This document shows, in pieces, positions 12,044 to 24,400 of a stretch of DNA of 64,000 bases. This stretch comes from Colias croceus. Lineage: Eukaryota > Arthropoda > Insecta > Lepidoptera > Pieridae. Under the pieces are notes generated by a model that saw only the letters and a program-made list of their open reading frames with translations, did not search any database and had not been told where the DNA came from. The DNA lies in contig NC_059539.1 in assembly GCF_905220415.1 (NCBI RefSeq), positions 10,664,001 to 10,728,000 on the forward strand. Direction: 5' to 3'. Position 1 is the first letter of the stretch. Every line of letters begins with the position of its first letter. The position numbers were made by a program, and so were the translations under genes.

Positions 12044-12050
12044 GAGGTAG
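12044..12050 (-). promoter_or_regulatory. let-7 seed match (7mer)
   Basis: Plus strand GAGGTAG within the inferred chinmo 3' UTR. Confidence 0.55.
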
Positions 12051-13526
12051 ATGTTATAAAGTTATTTCTTTTAAAATTTAACTGAACATAGAGGAATATT
12101 TATTGAAAATTATATATTATAACTACAATCAATTGTACAAAGGTGTTCTATAAATTGATTCTTATGCGTTTCACATTAGAGTCAAAATTGCATTAAAATC
12201 AATTACTAGTGTGTATTATAAATTATAATGATACAATGAAGTTTTTGTAACAATTTTCAATAAATACTAACCCTCAAAGCAATTCTTTTCAACTGTACGA
12301 CTACCTTCTTGCTCAAACTTCAAAACCAAACATTAGCCAATATTCAACAAAACCTCAATACGAATTTACTTATAACTCATTTTCTATATTATCTCGCACT
12401 TGTATTAGAGATCGGCCTGAGGGAGGGGAGGATGCAAACATCGACTTATTTAAACCTTATCACATCAATTATATTACATCTAGCGCAGACATACGTCCAC
12501 TTACATTAGACATAACAACGAGAAAACTTAATTTAATGTGATTTCAACTATCCAAACATTAGTAGTATACCGAACTTTGTACACAACAACAAAGGATGAA
12601 ACTTCACAAAATGGTAAACAATAAAAAATTGACGTAATTGATATTTTGATCTTTTGTACTTGCGCAAACCAGCGAATCCACATGTAAATCTATCGCTATC
12701 AAATTAAGAACAAAAATAAAAAGAAAAGTGATGCATTAATGCAATTCTCCTTTACATATCACAAAACATTAAATGTCAAAAGAAATCACATCTATGAATT
12801 TTAAATTCATAAGAAACAAAAGAAAAAAAACAGAATAATTACTCCTTCTACATAATATTTTTCAAATATAATAAAGGAAATTTAACAATTTAAGATTGAT
12901 AGAAAACATGTCTTAACAATAGTACGCCTAACGTAAATGCCAAAAAAATATTAAAATGTATTTATTACAATAATTATCCAAAGATAAAAATAAAAGGTCA
13001 AGTTAATTCCCAATTTAGCCCAACTAGACAAGAACATTTATAAGAAAAAATGTTACAACTATTAAAAACCTAAAGTATACTTTAGGCCTTTTATATGGAC
13101 CAGTGAATCTGAGGTGTGAACCATCTTGAAATATGTACACAAGTACCGAGAATTTCTATCGAAAAATCGGCGAGCTGGCCCATATAAATGGCCTATGGTT
13201 AAGACCGTTGTATACAAAGACATATGGCAAATCAAATAGTCTTGACGTTGAAGACTATCGTTTTTAAAGTGCGTTGATTCATGTCTAGTTCATTTCTCAA
13301 TCCAAACCAGAACCACGCAAAATCAAACCTTCCTTCAGTAGGTACACATCCGTGCGATAATTTTTATTTTTATTCATTTTGTTTTATTTCAAAATTTGTC
13401 CGTTCCAATATCTACCCCAACATAACGTTCTGCTAACGTTTTCATATCCAAGTAAAAGATACTGCGACCTCCCATTGTACTCAAGGAATTTAGGCCACAC
13501 TCGACACTTCTCCGCAATTTCAATCT

Positions 13527-13533
13527 ACCCGTA
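13527..13533 (-). promoter_or_regulatory. miR-100 seed match (8mer with flanking base)
   Basis: Plus strand ACCCGTA preceded by T (13526); second such site in the inferred 3' UTR. Confidence 0.45.
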
Positions 13534-15045
13534 GCCTTTGCCGTTTCCTTTCAATAAACTATTTGACCAAGGAACAATTATTCACTGAGATAAAAATACA
13601 GATAAAATAGTAAGACTATAAAATACAAGATCAATTAAAAATATTGAAGTATAAATCTTTAAAGACCTCTAATTTGTAAAATAGCTTCTTTATGTTGTAC
13701 AGGAAATAACAAAAAGGTACAAGAATGTTAATTTATCTTTGATTGTAGAGAACTATTCGAAAATATTTTCTTCTTAATATTTAAAGGACATTTATATAAG
13801 AATTTCTTATCTATACTGACACTAACAGGACTGAGTTAAGTGTTAATAGATGCTAAATACATTAAGGAAATCGAGGTAAACATTCAGATTCCAACTACAC
13901 GACAACGGAACATATAATAAAATCACTGAGCCTTCATAAAGCGTTCTTCATAAAAAATATTTATTGTAACCTAAAATATAAATATAATAAATATGAATGC
14001 AACTCATTCCTAAATATCAGGAACAACACACAGTTGCTACATTCACACGTAACAAAGAAAAAATATAAAATAAATAAATGTGAACTTAAAATTTGAGGAT
14101 ATTTGGCACTGTCCCATTTGCTTGATAATGCAGATACTAAGGTGTAGGAAGCCGGCGTCGCCCTCTCAATTATAATACATTAGCGACACCGGCCACCATA
14201 TATTAAATATTTCAATCTCAACTGGTTGCACTTGAAATGACTAGCTATATAAAAATTAAGTGGCCTTCTAAATGCACTACGAAAACATTTAACGGAATGA
14301 TAAAATCGACACCATCGCGTTAAAACATATAATATTTGGTCTCAATAGTAACACCCGAACAGGCGAGTTGGGAACGAACAAAATATAGGTATTACATTCA
14401 CGCCTCCTAACTTACATGCAAACAAATTAACACGTCTTTACCTAACTACTTATGTCCCTAGGGCGAATTGTACTTTGTACAAACTAAAACCATGCACTGT
14501 ACCGCACAAATCTGATTTCCCGCATTCTGACATCGCTTCGGATTACTTGACAGTGTGGCAAAAACTAAATTATCATAGAGCCTGTTCTATTGTATCACAG
14601 ATGCGTTAAAATTATAAAACTTAACCCGGTTTTGCAGTCTATTGTTATGAATTATAGAATAAGAAAAATAATATAAAATAGAGATATAATTTGCCACAGT
14701 AACACGTCGACCGAGGTCACGGCGATATACATTCTCCTATTATTTACATACTAAGCCTATGACCGTCAGTCTCGACATCGATTCTAAGATTCCCTAGCTC
14801 AGTTTAATATAAAATAAGCTATATCATAACGACCGAGAGCTCAAAATAAACGTCTATAAAGGTAACTTCAATTCACAGTCAAATTAAGGTACGTAGCGTA
14901 GGGATGAAATAGGTACAAAATGTTCAAAACACGGTACCATAAAAAGGTGAACACTGAGCGACCACACAGTTACACGTGGAGATTAAATTAAGTAAATATT
15001 ATCGCACATATTCAAAACATCTTAAAAAATTCTTAAGATCAATTT

Positions 15046-15053
15046 TGAGGTAG
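15046..15053 (-). promoter_or_regulatory. let-7 seed match (8mer)
   Basis: Plus strand TGAGGTAG, about 150 bases past the chinmo stop codon. Confidence 0.65.
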
Positions 15054-15161
15054 ATTACTGTTACATAAATATGCATTAAACGAGGTATATTTATTGTACG
15101 CGTGTTAGGGACGCGGTCGGACGCCCTGAAGTGGGGTCGTTCGGACCGGTCGGAAAGAATA

Positions 15162-15168
15162 GAGGTAG
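15162..15168 (-). promoter_or_regulatory. let-7 seed match (7mer), nearest the stop codon
   Basis: Plus strand GAGGTAG, 33 bases past the stop codon. A 6-base miR-125-type match (CCCTGA on the plus strand, 15124-15129) lies 32 bases further downstream in the transcript. Confidence 0.6.
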
Positions 15169-15200
15169 ATCGGTTGATAGTTTGGAATAACTCAAAGGGT

Positions 15201-15421
15201 TTACTGCGTGTGATTGGGTAGAGGGCCTTGAGGGAGGTGGGGGGTGACCTGGTGGCGATGTTCCCGGGCAATGTGGCGGCGCACGGTGTTGTTGCGGGTG
15301 AAGGTGCGCGAGCAGTGCGGGCAGGGCACGCGGATGCCCTGGTGCCGCTGGCGGATGTGCGCGCGCAGGTTCGTCTCGTAGCCGTACAGTCTCTCGCAGT
15401 ATGGACACTTTAGTTTCTTTC
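15201..15421 (-). CDS. chinmo: chinmo coding exon 6: two C2H2 zinc fingers and C-terminus
   Basis: Acceptor TTCCAG|GAAAG. Residues 357-428, ending at TAA (15201-15203). Finger 1 has C361, C364, H377, H382; finger 2 has C389, C392, H405, H410. Both are C-x2-C-x12-H-x4-H and are joined by a 6-residue linker (QGIRVP). An 18-residue proline/histidine-rich tail follows. The G+C content is far above the surroundings, as is usual for this conserved exon. Reads in other frames across it are shadows. Confidence 0.97.
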
Positions 15422-18400
15422 CTGGAATTGCATATGAATGTCGTGTAGTGGAATAGGTTAAAGATAAATAATGTGAAGTTTTAGTTTGAATATTCTTCGC
15501 GTCTTGCCAAGAATTGAAGAATTGATTATGATCATTAAAACTCGTAATCCCAATACCTACTGTTTATATTTTTCTATAACAAACAAGTTAAAAAAAATTA
15601 AAACCAATTGAAAATGTATAGTTACTTTAACTCATCATATCAAAAGAATCACATTACCAAGACACAACCAAGATGAGATTATGTTAACTTGTGGACCAAG
15701 AAGTGGACAATGAGTAATGTCACTGTCATTATCAATTTGTCATTCTGCAAGCAACATTCAACTGTTTAAAGTATTACTTACCGTCAGCAGTAGCGATTCC
15801 TCCAGACTTGCTAGTGATGATCTTCGTAGGCCAAATGTCGGGGCTGGGCTTGGGCGGAACAGGCGAGGTCTCATGCGGGTTGTCGTGGTAGTTGGTCGTG
15901 GATATCGGCACTACGGGCGGCGGCGAGTTGTTGTAGCCAGCTGCGTAGTCGTTCTCGCTTTTTATCCGTAAATCTGGAAATGAGAGGAGGTTGTTTGAGA
16001 TTATTGTTATTTTAATATTGTAATACATTTGGAAATATGAATATATATTATATTGATTTAGACTAAATGCATCAGTTTTGCTAAAGGTAAGGTTCAATTG
16101 TAAAGGTAATAAAAACATTTAGCAACACAATTCGAATGAATTTCTTCTTCTTTAAAAATTATTTTAGTCTCATAGATAAAACAAATACCTAACAATTTAT
16201 AGCAATTATTCTTAACAGAAGATACAGCAGTCAGCACACATACACACACATACTGTCATATATGGGAAGGAGTTTTGCCATTTCATTATAAATGCCCAGT
16301 TCTGTGACCTTACCTTCAGCGCCCTGGTCAGTTGGTAAGCGTTCCATATTTTCATCCTTAGCCGGAGCAGATCGTTCATAGCCATTGTTCTTGATCGGGT
16401 TGTTCACACTAGAGGTACAGTCGGGGGGGTTCTCTTCATATCGGGCACCAGCGCCAGGTGACGAGCGAGTATCCGGCTCGTCCGCCACACTACCACAGTG
16501 CGATGAAGATGAGCTTTGCCTGAAGACATTGATTAACATTTTAAAACACAATGTAAACGTAAATAGGATAAAGAAGGTAGCTCGAATCTGAATGGCAATG
16601 ATGCGTACATACAATGTTCTTTTATTTTCTGAATAGAATTGCTATAGGGACTGAACCCCTTGCCTCACCCTATGAAGCGAATAAATTTATTGCTGATTCG
16701 TAGGATGTTTTGCTAAAGTTGCTCAAAGTAAAACACCGTCGTTTGTCTAGGAAAAAAGGCCAAGAAAGATATTTGGAAAATCGCTCGTATTGCACCTCCG
16801 CATACGGTTAAATTCTGTGTAGATTATTGTGGAATAGTTTACAAATAGATAATTCTGCTGACTTAAGATTTCCATAAAACGAAATGTCTCCTTACCTGTA
16901 ATTCCTTGTAACAGGGCTGGCAGATGGCGACGGTTTCGGAGGCGGTGGTCTTCGATGCGATGACGAATGTATTGGCACGTGAGCGGGTGGTGCATACCGC
17001 CCCATCCCGCCACTGCCACCATGAATTGGTATTCCGTATTGAGTCATGATAGGTCCGAAGGATCCGCTATGAGGCTGCGGTGGCGCTGACTCCTGGACCT
17101 CGCAGTTCACACCAGCTACTGGGCTCGTCTTCACGCGGGTCTGGTGACGCTCCCCGGACTGTTGGGTCTGTTGCTTCACCCAAGCGTCTTGGGACATCTC
17201 CATGGACAGGCCTTTGACCTACAAAAATTATAATACTTGGTTGTAGACTAGCACGATAAGTTTGAAAAAGATAATTTGTACGCGATTGTATTATAGATTA
17301 AAATTATGACAATTATGTCATGTTCATTAGAACAATATTTAAAAAAATGCAATTAATGAATCAGTTATTATTTAAGAAGCGATCGCAGACTGCGCATTGC
17401 GCATTATCCAAAACAACATATTATGAGCTAATGATATAAAACCCCTAATTATCAACATAATACCCGAAATGTTACTATCTTCATTTATTATCAACCGCAT
17501 TCGTTACTAATACTTAGGTCACGTTTTCCTAAAAAACTTACTTAACAAAAACCTTCATACTCATAGCCTGTTATTATGTAAATCATAAAACTCATGGTCG
17601 ACTTTGGACCACCTAGTTTCCTTTCTTTGCCTTTAGGTCATTTGATACTCTATCGAGATAAGGGTAATGTTAATAACGTGTAATATTTCAGCCACTTGAT
17701 ATTCTTTATTATTCAACTAATATTATAAATGCGTTTTGTTGTTTTCTATTTTGATTGGTCAGACGTCTACAGATTGTGTAAACTAATATTTTTAAAAGCT
17801 TTTAAATATCGGTCTGAAATGTGAGCTTCGAAAGCGATTGAATATTTGGATCTTGTATTTACCTTTAATCAAAACAATGTTATTAATAACACTTTAGTGC
17901 TTTTGTTTAAATTGTATGAATCTTTTATATACCATCTAGCGAATACAAACGTAAATATTAACTATATTAGTAACGTCATTATATAATATTATCATTCACT
18001 TTATTTAATATAAGCTCTCTTTAAAAGTTATTCGATGCGATATCTGGTTTTGTAAGCCAGTAACGTATTTTGTGAATTAAGCGATTTATATGCTGAAAAT
18101 GTTGAAATGGCCTTGGAAAGTGTTTCGAAATTATAATTACTGGTAATTAACAGCAGGTTGGGGTAGGTAGGTTTTATAGATATACATTTATTTATTCTAA
18201 GTGTTTATGCGGTCATGTAATTATATCATAGGTTCTTATTATGTATCTAATTTTATTACTGTTTACCTGTCCTGGCTTACTGACGAAAATATAGACATTA
18301 ATAATAGTAATTGTTAATAGCTATTTTCTTCTTCTTCTTCTGACTTTTACATTTAAAACTAAATTATATAAGAAAAGATTGTGATGCTAATAAAAATCGT

Positions 18401-21400
18401 TTGGTATGTCTACTTAAAGATTAAGAACGATTCATTTTAAATAAAAAATAAAATGTAGTATCACCTAAGTCCTAAACGATTAATTAGAATAAGGCTGAAT
18501 AACGTATTTCATACAATCAAAGACGCAAACTAAAAACGTAAAGGATGTTAGCAAATAAGGGTGGAAAATTGAGCCTAATATTTCTTAGACCTTCAAAAAA
18601 CTGATACTAACTGAGGGAGTAAAGTTGTTGAGCTGATTAAGTAATGCTGTTGAACAATTATTGGTTACTAGCTATATTTACCGCCCGCGACTTCGCTCGC
18701 TTTGTCAAAAACCAAATAAATTATATACTAAAACCTTCCTCTTTTATTTTTATTTTTATTTTATTCATAAAAGGTACCTTACAGCTGTTGATAAGATAAA
18801 TTATACTAATTACATATAAAAACGCCAATTACAAGGCACACCGATAATAGTAAAATTGTGTGACAAAAAACGGCAAATTACAAAGGTACAATAATTGTTT
18901 TCTTTTACTTTAACAAACTTAACTTAACTTTAACAAAAAATTCTTGATGAAACACAAAACATAAATGAATTAAATGTGACTTCTCGTGAACAAGCAATAT
19001 CAACAATATAACATTAAAGCTGAGAAAAACAGAAATGAAATTGAGCCTGTTAAGGTAGGTGACAATGTGAGAGAATGAGTGGACGTGTAAATGAGTGTGT
19101 GTGTTAGGGTCTGCGTGTGTGTGTGTGTGTGTGAGTGTGTGTGTATTACTTATTTAAGTTATTTATAATCTGAAGAATTGCACTTTTAAATCTAGGGCGT
19201 GATAAACAAAATATATCAGCTGAGCAAAATTTATTATTATATACTTCAGGGAGTCTGAAATATGGAGAATTTTTAAGATAGTTTGTAGACGTTGACGGCA
19301 CTAAGAACAAATTTTTTTGTCGAGTGCCTTGACTGGGAACCCGAAAATTTAAAGGATTCAAAATAGAGATACAGTCAAATTTATTATTTAGAATATCAAA
19401 CAAGAACATTACGTCAATTAGATCTCTTCTATCCGATAACGCGTTAATATTATAATGTAGACAAGCCTGCTCATAGCTTACAGGGAAATGTTTGGATTTA
19501 AAATTTAATTTCTTAAAAAATATTTTTTGTATCTTTTCTAGCCTATTGATATAACATTTGTAGATTGGTCGCCATATTACACATGCAAACTCAAGGATAC
19601 TCCGAACATATGCAAAGTATAAGACCTTTAAACATCGTATATCGTCAAAAGGTTCAGCTGTGCGCAAAACAAAACCTAAATTAGCAAATGCCTTATTTGT
19701 GACGTAGTCAATGTGGTCGTTGTACGTGAGTTTCTCGTCCAGTATCACGCCTAAATCTCTTACTGTATTAGTGGATGGAATTTTTTCGTTGCAGATTGAA
19801 TATTCAAAATTTATAATATTTTTTTTATTCCTAGAGAAAGTTATTTTTTGACATTTATTTATATTAACTGATATCTTATTTATGTTATAGTAATTTGTTA
19901 ATCTATTAAGGTCGTTTTGAAGTGAAAGACAATCATCTAAACTAGCTATTTTGGTAAATATCTTTTTATCGTCCGCATATAAAAGGAATTTAGAACTATG
20001 AAGGCATTTATCATATATATATAAAGCTACACTACCACTCACTCACTGACTGACTGACATCGGGTTTCTCGGAAACTACGGGGAAAGTAGGGGGGATTTT
20101 GACGTGATCGTGTAGAGGTGCTCCCAGTGACCACCGGAAAAATATAGCGATCTCGATCATCTTCGAAAACCAAGTGGACCCCTGGAGGTGCGCAAAAACG
20201 GTGGTACCTGGAGGGGGGGTGTCTGAACAAAAAATGCTCGGAACTGGTGGCGATTACCAGGGGTGGTGGAAAAATGGGGATTTTCGCGAAAACAAGATGG
20301 CCGCCGTACTTTGCCAAAATCGCCGTTTATGAATCCTTACGTCTCAAATTTGGCACACGTGCTCTGTTCGAGCCGGCGAATCGATCGGTGCCCCGTTCGA
20401 GTGGCTCCGGGCCCCTGTTTCCAACTTCCATACAACGTAAACTCCAACGGCCCGCGGAAACGGTGCGAGTTGGGTGGGGGGTCCCGGAACTAAAAATGAT
20501 CACCACCCTGGGACGCTACCAGGGGGCCGTAGTGGGACGCTCGATTTTGGAATTTTTCCATTTTTGGCGCAATCATAAAAACGTAAATTTAGACGAGGTG
20601 GTGCAATGGAGAAATACACCAATGACGCATTCTTACTCGCCCAGCTCCCAGGATATCCAGAAAAATCCGAAATCTTAAACTTTCCCTCATCTCTCGAAGA
20701 CGGTCAACGGCCCGCGCAAACGGTAGCAGCTACATCTGGGGTGCTCAAACTAAACTTATAGTAGACCTCGAGCAATTACCACAGATAGTGAAAAAAATTC
20801 AAAATGGCGGAAAAAATGGCCGCCGCCATACAAATTCTAAAACGGCCATCGCTGGTCCGATCGCGCTGAAACTTGGCACAGGGGCTTTAATCGAGTCGCA
20901 TATTAAGTTGGCATACTCATAATCGAGTTTCCATAGCTGGTTTCCGAGTTTCATACAACGCAAAATTCGACGGCTCTCTGAAACGGCGCGAGATAGGTGG
21001 GGGGTGTAGAACAAAAAAATGATCAGGAAGATGGGGTGCTACCAGGGCAATCGAGAAATTTCAAATTGGACGCAATTTTTTTTCAAAAAATGGCCAATTT
21101 TTCAAAGCAAGATGGTGGCGCCGGTTCCGTCACGATCGGTCTGAAAATTGACTTCTGTGCTCTGATTGGCCAGATTTACAAAACTGCATACTCAGAATTT
21201 CTCTCCGACCCCCGGTTTCCATTTTCCATACATCACGTAATTCAACGGCTCTCTGAACCGGTGGCAGGTAGGTCGGGGTCGCCAAAGTAAAAAATACTTA
21301 AAAACCTGGTCCGCTTCCAGGCATATAATTTTTTTTGTTAAAAAGCGAAATTTTTTTTTTCGAAAATTTTGTATGGAAATTTCCATAGTAGGAAGGGTGA

Positions 21401-24400
21401 TTGAATAGCAACGGCAAAGGACGGCGCCGCGGGCTGCTTGCTGCCCGCGCACCGCGCAACTTCGAGGGTTGACAGCCTCCCGGAGTAGAAAATATTTATT
21501 AACTTTTGAACTACCGCACGAGCCAAGCGAGCGAAGCGAGCGAGTCACGGCACGGCCAGCGTAAATATTCAAATAGGTAGCGAGGAGCGAAGCGACGTGC
21601 GTGTTAGGTTAACTTTTGAACTACTTACCGCACGAGCCAAGCGAGCGAAGCGAGCGAGTCGCGTCAACGGCCGGCGTAAATATTCAAATAGGTAGCGAGG
21701 AGCGAAGCGACGAGCGTGTTAGGTTAACTTTTGAACTACTTAACGAACGAGCCAAGCGAGCGAAGCGAGCGAGTCGCGTCAACGGCCGGCCTAAATATTC
21801 AAATGGGTAGCGAGGAGCGAAGCGACGAGCGTGTTAGGTTAACTTATGAACTACCTACCGCACGAGCCAAGCGAGCGAAGCGAGCGAGTTGCGGCAGCGG
21901 CCGGCCTAAATATTCAAATAGGTAGCGAGGAGCGAAGCGACGAGCGTGTTAGGTTAACTCTTGAACAGTTTATTATGAAAAGTCACTGCCCGCTATCGAT
22001 AAGACGTTTAAAAAATTTACCAATATTTGAATAAGTAATTTATAAGCAGTTTAGGTAGCGAGGAGCGAAGCGACGAGCGTGTAAGGTTAACTTTTGAACT
22101 ACCACACGAGCCATGCGAGCGAAGCGAGCGAGTCACGGCAGCGGCCGGCCTAAATATTCAAATAGGTAGCGAGGAGCGAAGCGACGAGCGTGTTAGGTTA
22201 ACTTTTGAACTACCTATCGCACGAGCCAAGCGAGCGAAGCGAGCGAGTCGCGGCAGCGGCCGGCCTAAATATTCAAATAGGTAGCGAGGAGCGAAGCGAC
22301 GAGCGTGTTAGGTTAACTCTTGAACAGTTTATTATGAAAAGTCACTGCCCGCTATCGATAAGACGTTTCAAAAATTTAACAATATTTGAATAAGTAATTT
22401 ATAAGCAGTTTCGACTGACTGTAGAATCGCTGTTAGCAGATGTTACAAATGGAAAGGAAATTCGAATGCATTTTCAAATGACTGAAGATTTCTGCCCTAG
22501 GATGAGCCGCGAGCTGCTTGCAGCTCGCGCACCACGCACCCTCGAATGTGGACAGCCCCCCGGAATAGAAAATTTTGAATGGGGAATTTATAAGCATTAC
22601 CGACTGACTGTAGAATCGCTGTTAGGAGATGTAACAAATGGATAGGAAATTTGAATGCATTTTCAAATGACTGTAGAATCGCTGTTAGGAGATGTAACAA
22701 ATGGATAGGAAATTCGAATGCATTTTCAAATGACTGTAGAATCGCTGTTAGCAGATGTTACAAATGGAAAGGAAATTCGAATACATTTTCAAATGACTGA
22801 AGATTTCTGCCCTGGGATGCTTCGCGGGCTGCTTGCAGCCCGCGCACTACGCTCCCTCGAAGGTGGACAGCCTCCCGGAGTGGAAAATACTTGAATGGGG
22901 AATTTATAAGCATTAACGACTGACTGTAGAATCGCTGTTAGCAGATAAAAGCAAATTGACGGGGAATTTTAACGCATTTTCATATGACTGATGATTTCTG
23001 CGCTGGGATGCTTCGCGGGCTGCTTGCAGCCCGCGCACTACGCTCCCTCGAAGGTGGACAGCCTCCCGGAGTGGAAAATACTTGAATGGGGAATTTATAA
23101 GCATTACCGACTGACTGTAGAATCGCTGTTAGGAGATGTAACAAATGGATAGGAAATTTGAATGCATTTTCAAATGACTGAAGCTTTCTGCCCTGGGATG
23201 AGCCGCGAGCTGCTTGCAGCTCGCGCACCACGCACTCTCGAAAGTGAACCGCCCCCCGGAATAGAAAATATTTGAATTTGAAATTTATAAGCACTTCCGA
23301 TTGACTGTGGAATCGCTGTTTGCAGACAATAGCAAATTGACGGGGAATTTTAACGCATATTCATATGACTGATGATTTCTGCCCTGGGATGCTTCGCGGG
23401 CTGCTTGCAGCCCGCGCACTACGCTCCCTCGAAGGTGGACAGCCTCCCGGAGTGGAAAATACTTGAATGGGGAATTTATAAGCATTACCGACTGACTGTA
23501 GAATCGCTGTTAGGAGATGTAACAAATGGATAGGAAATTTGAATGCATTTTCAAATGACTGAAGCTTTCTGCCCTGGGATGAGCCGCGAGCTGCTTGCAG
23601 CTCGCGCACCACGCAACCTCGAAGGTGGACAGCCCCCCGGAATAGAAAATATTTGAATGGGGCATTTATAAGCATTACCGACTGACTGTAGAATCGCTGT
23701 TAGGAGATGTAACAAATGGATAGGAAATTCGAATGCATTTTCAAATGACTGAAGATTTCTGCCCTGGGATGCTTCGCGGGCTGCTTGCAGCCCGCGCACT
23801 ACGCTCCCTCGAAGGTGGACAGCCTCCCGGAGTGGAAAATACTTGAATGGGGAATTTATAAGCATTACCGACTGACTTTAGAATCGCTGTTAGCAGATGT
23901 AACAAATGGACAGAAAATTCGAATATATTTTCAAATGACTGCCCTATTGCTTCAACCCAGGGGCAAAAGGGGCTCGCGGGCTGCTTGCAGCCCGCGCACA
24001 ACGCACCAGCTAGTCTATATCATAAAGATAGATATTATACAGCAAAGGTCCCATATGTGAACCCTGCGGCACACCTGACGGGATATCTACAAAGTTAGAC
24101 CTATAACCACCAACTACAACGGCTTGACAACGATTTCTTATATAAGAATCTAACCATCTCAGTAGGTTTCCTTTGATATTTACATTTGAAAGCTTGCCTA
24201 TTAGAACATCGTAATTTACTCTGTCAAATGCCTTCTCAAAGTCTGTATAAATTACATCAACTTGTACGTTGTCATTCATATTAGTGTTAAGATAGTGGGT
24301 GAAATCCAATAAATTTGTTAAGACATTACGTGATTTTATAAAACCGTGTTGATTATATGGAATGTAATTCAGAGCATGTGTGTAAATACTTTTGTAGACG

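Larger units (their letters stand above)
11070..15200 (-). other. chinmo: Probable chinmo 3' untranslated region
   Basis: This follows the chinmo stop codon (15201-15203) on the minus strand. It is about 4 kb of AT-rich DNA with none of the Helitrons, LINEs or inverted repeats that fill the rest of the window, as expected for a constrained exon. Six let-7 and two miR-100 seed matches lie inside. Drosophila chinmo has a long 3' UTR controlled by let-7-complex microRNAs. The end near 11070 is an inference from a poly(A)-like signal. Confidence 0.6.
20011..24013 (+). mobile_element. 4003-bp non-autonomous Helitron inserted in the LINE
   Basis: Begins TC at 20011 after A, ends CTAG at 24010-24013 before T. 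A 22-base perfect hairpin (23975-23996) lies 13 bases before the CTAG. All four traits are Helitron hallmarks. Joining A20010 to T24014 restores the LINE reading frame exactly, so the borders are certain to the base. It contains no Rep or helicase coding sequence; long open frames inside are products of GC-rich repeats. It is built of about 265-bp modules, a 115-bp array and a 190-bp hairpin array. Confidence 0.93.

Noticed and set aside
14999..15413. Several open frames on both strands across 15.0-15.4 kb
   Set aside because: Shadows of the chinmo zinc-finger exon, whose real frame is fixed by splice phase and C2H2 spacing.
20247..20678. 143-codon plus-strand frame
   Set aside because: Lies in the GC-rich module repeats of the Helitron; composition is that of repeat DNA, and no Rep or helicase motif is present.
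21616..22393. Series of 62-64-codon open frames with SERSERV-type repeats
   Set aside because: They follow exactly the 115-bp Helitron array; the period and GC-rich words produce them. No family resemblance, and no promoter or signal.
22400..24000. CRISPR-like array
   Set aside because: Repeats are contiguous monomers without unique spacers, in an animal genome and inside a Helitron.
22497..24060. Overlapping ~104-codon minus-strand frames (MLINSPFKYF-type)
   Set aside because: Translations of the ~190-bp hairpin array; they repeat at the array period.
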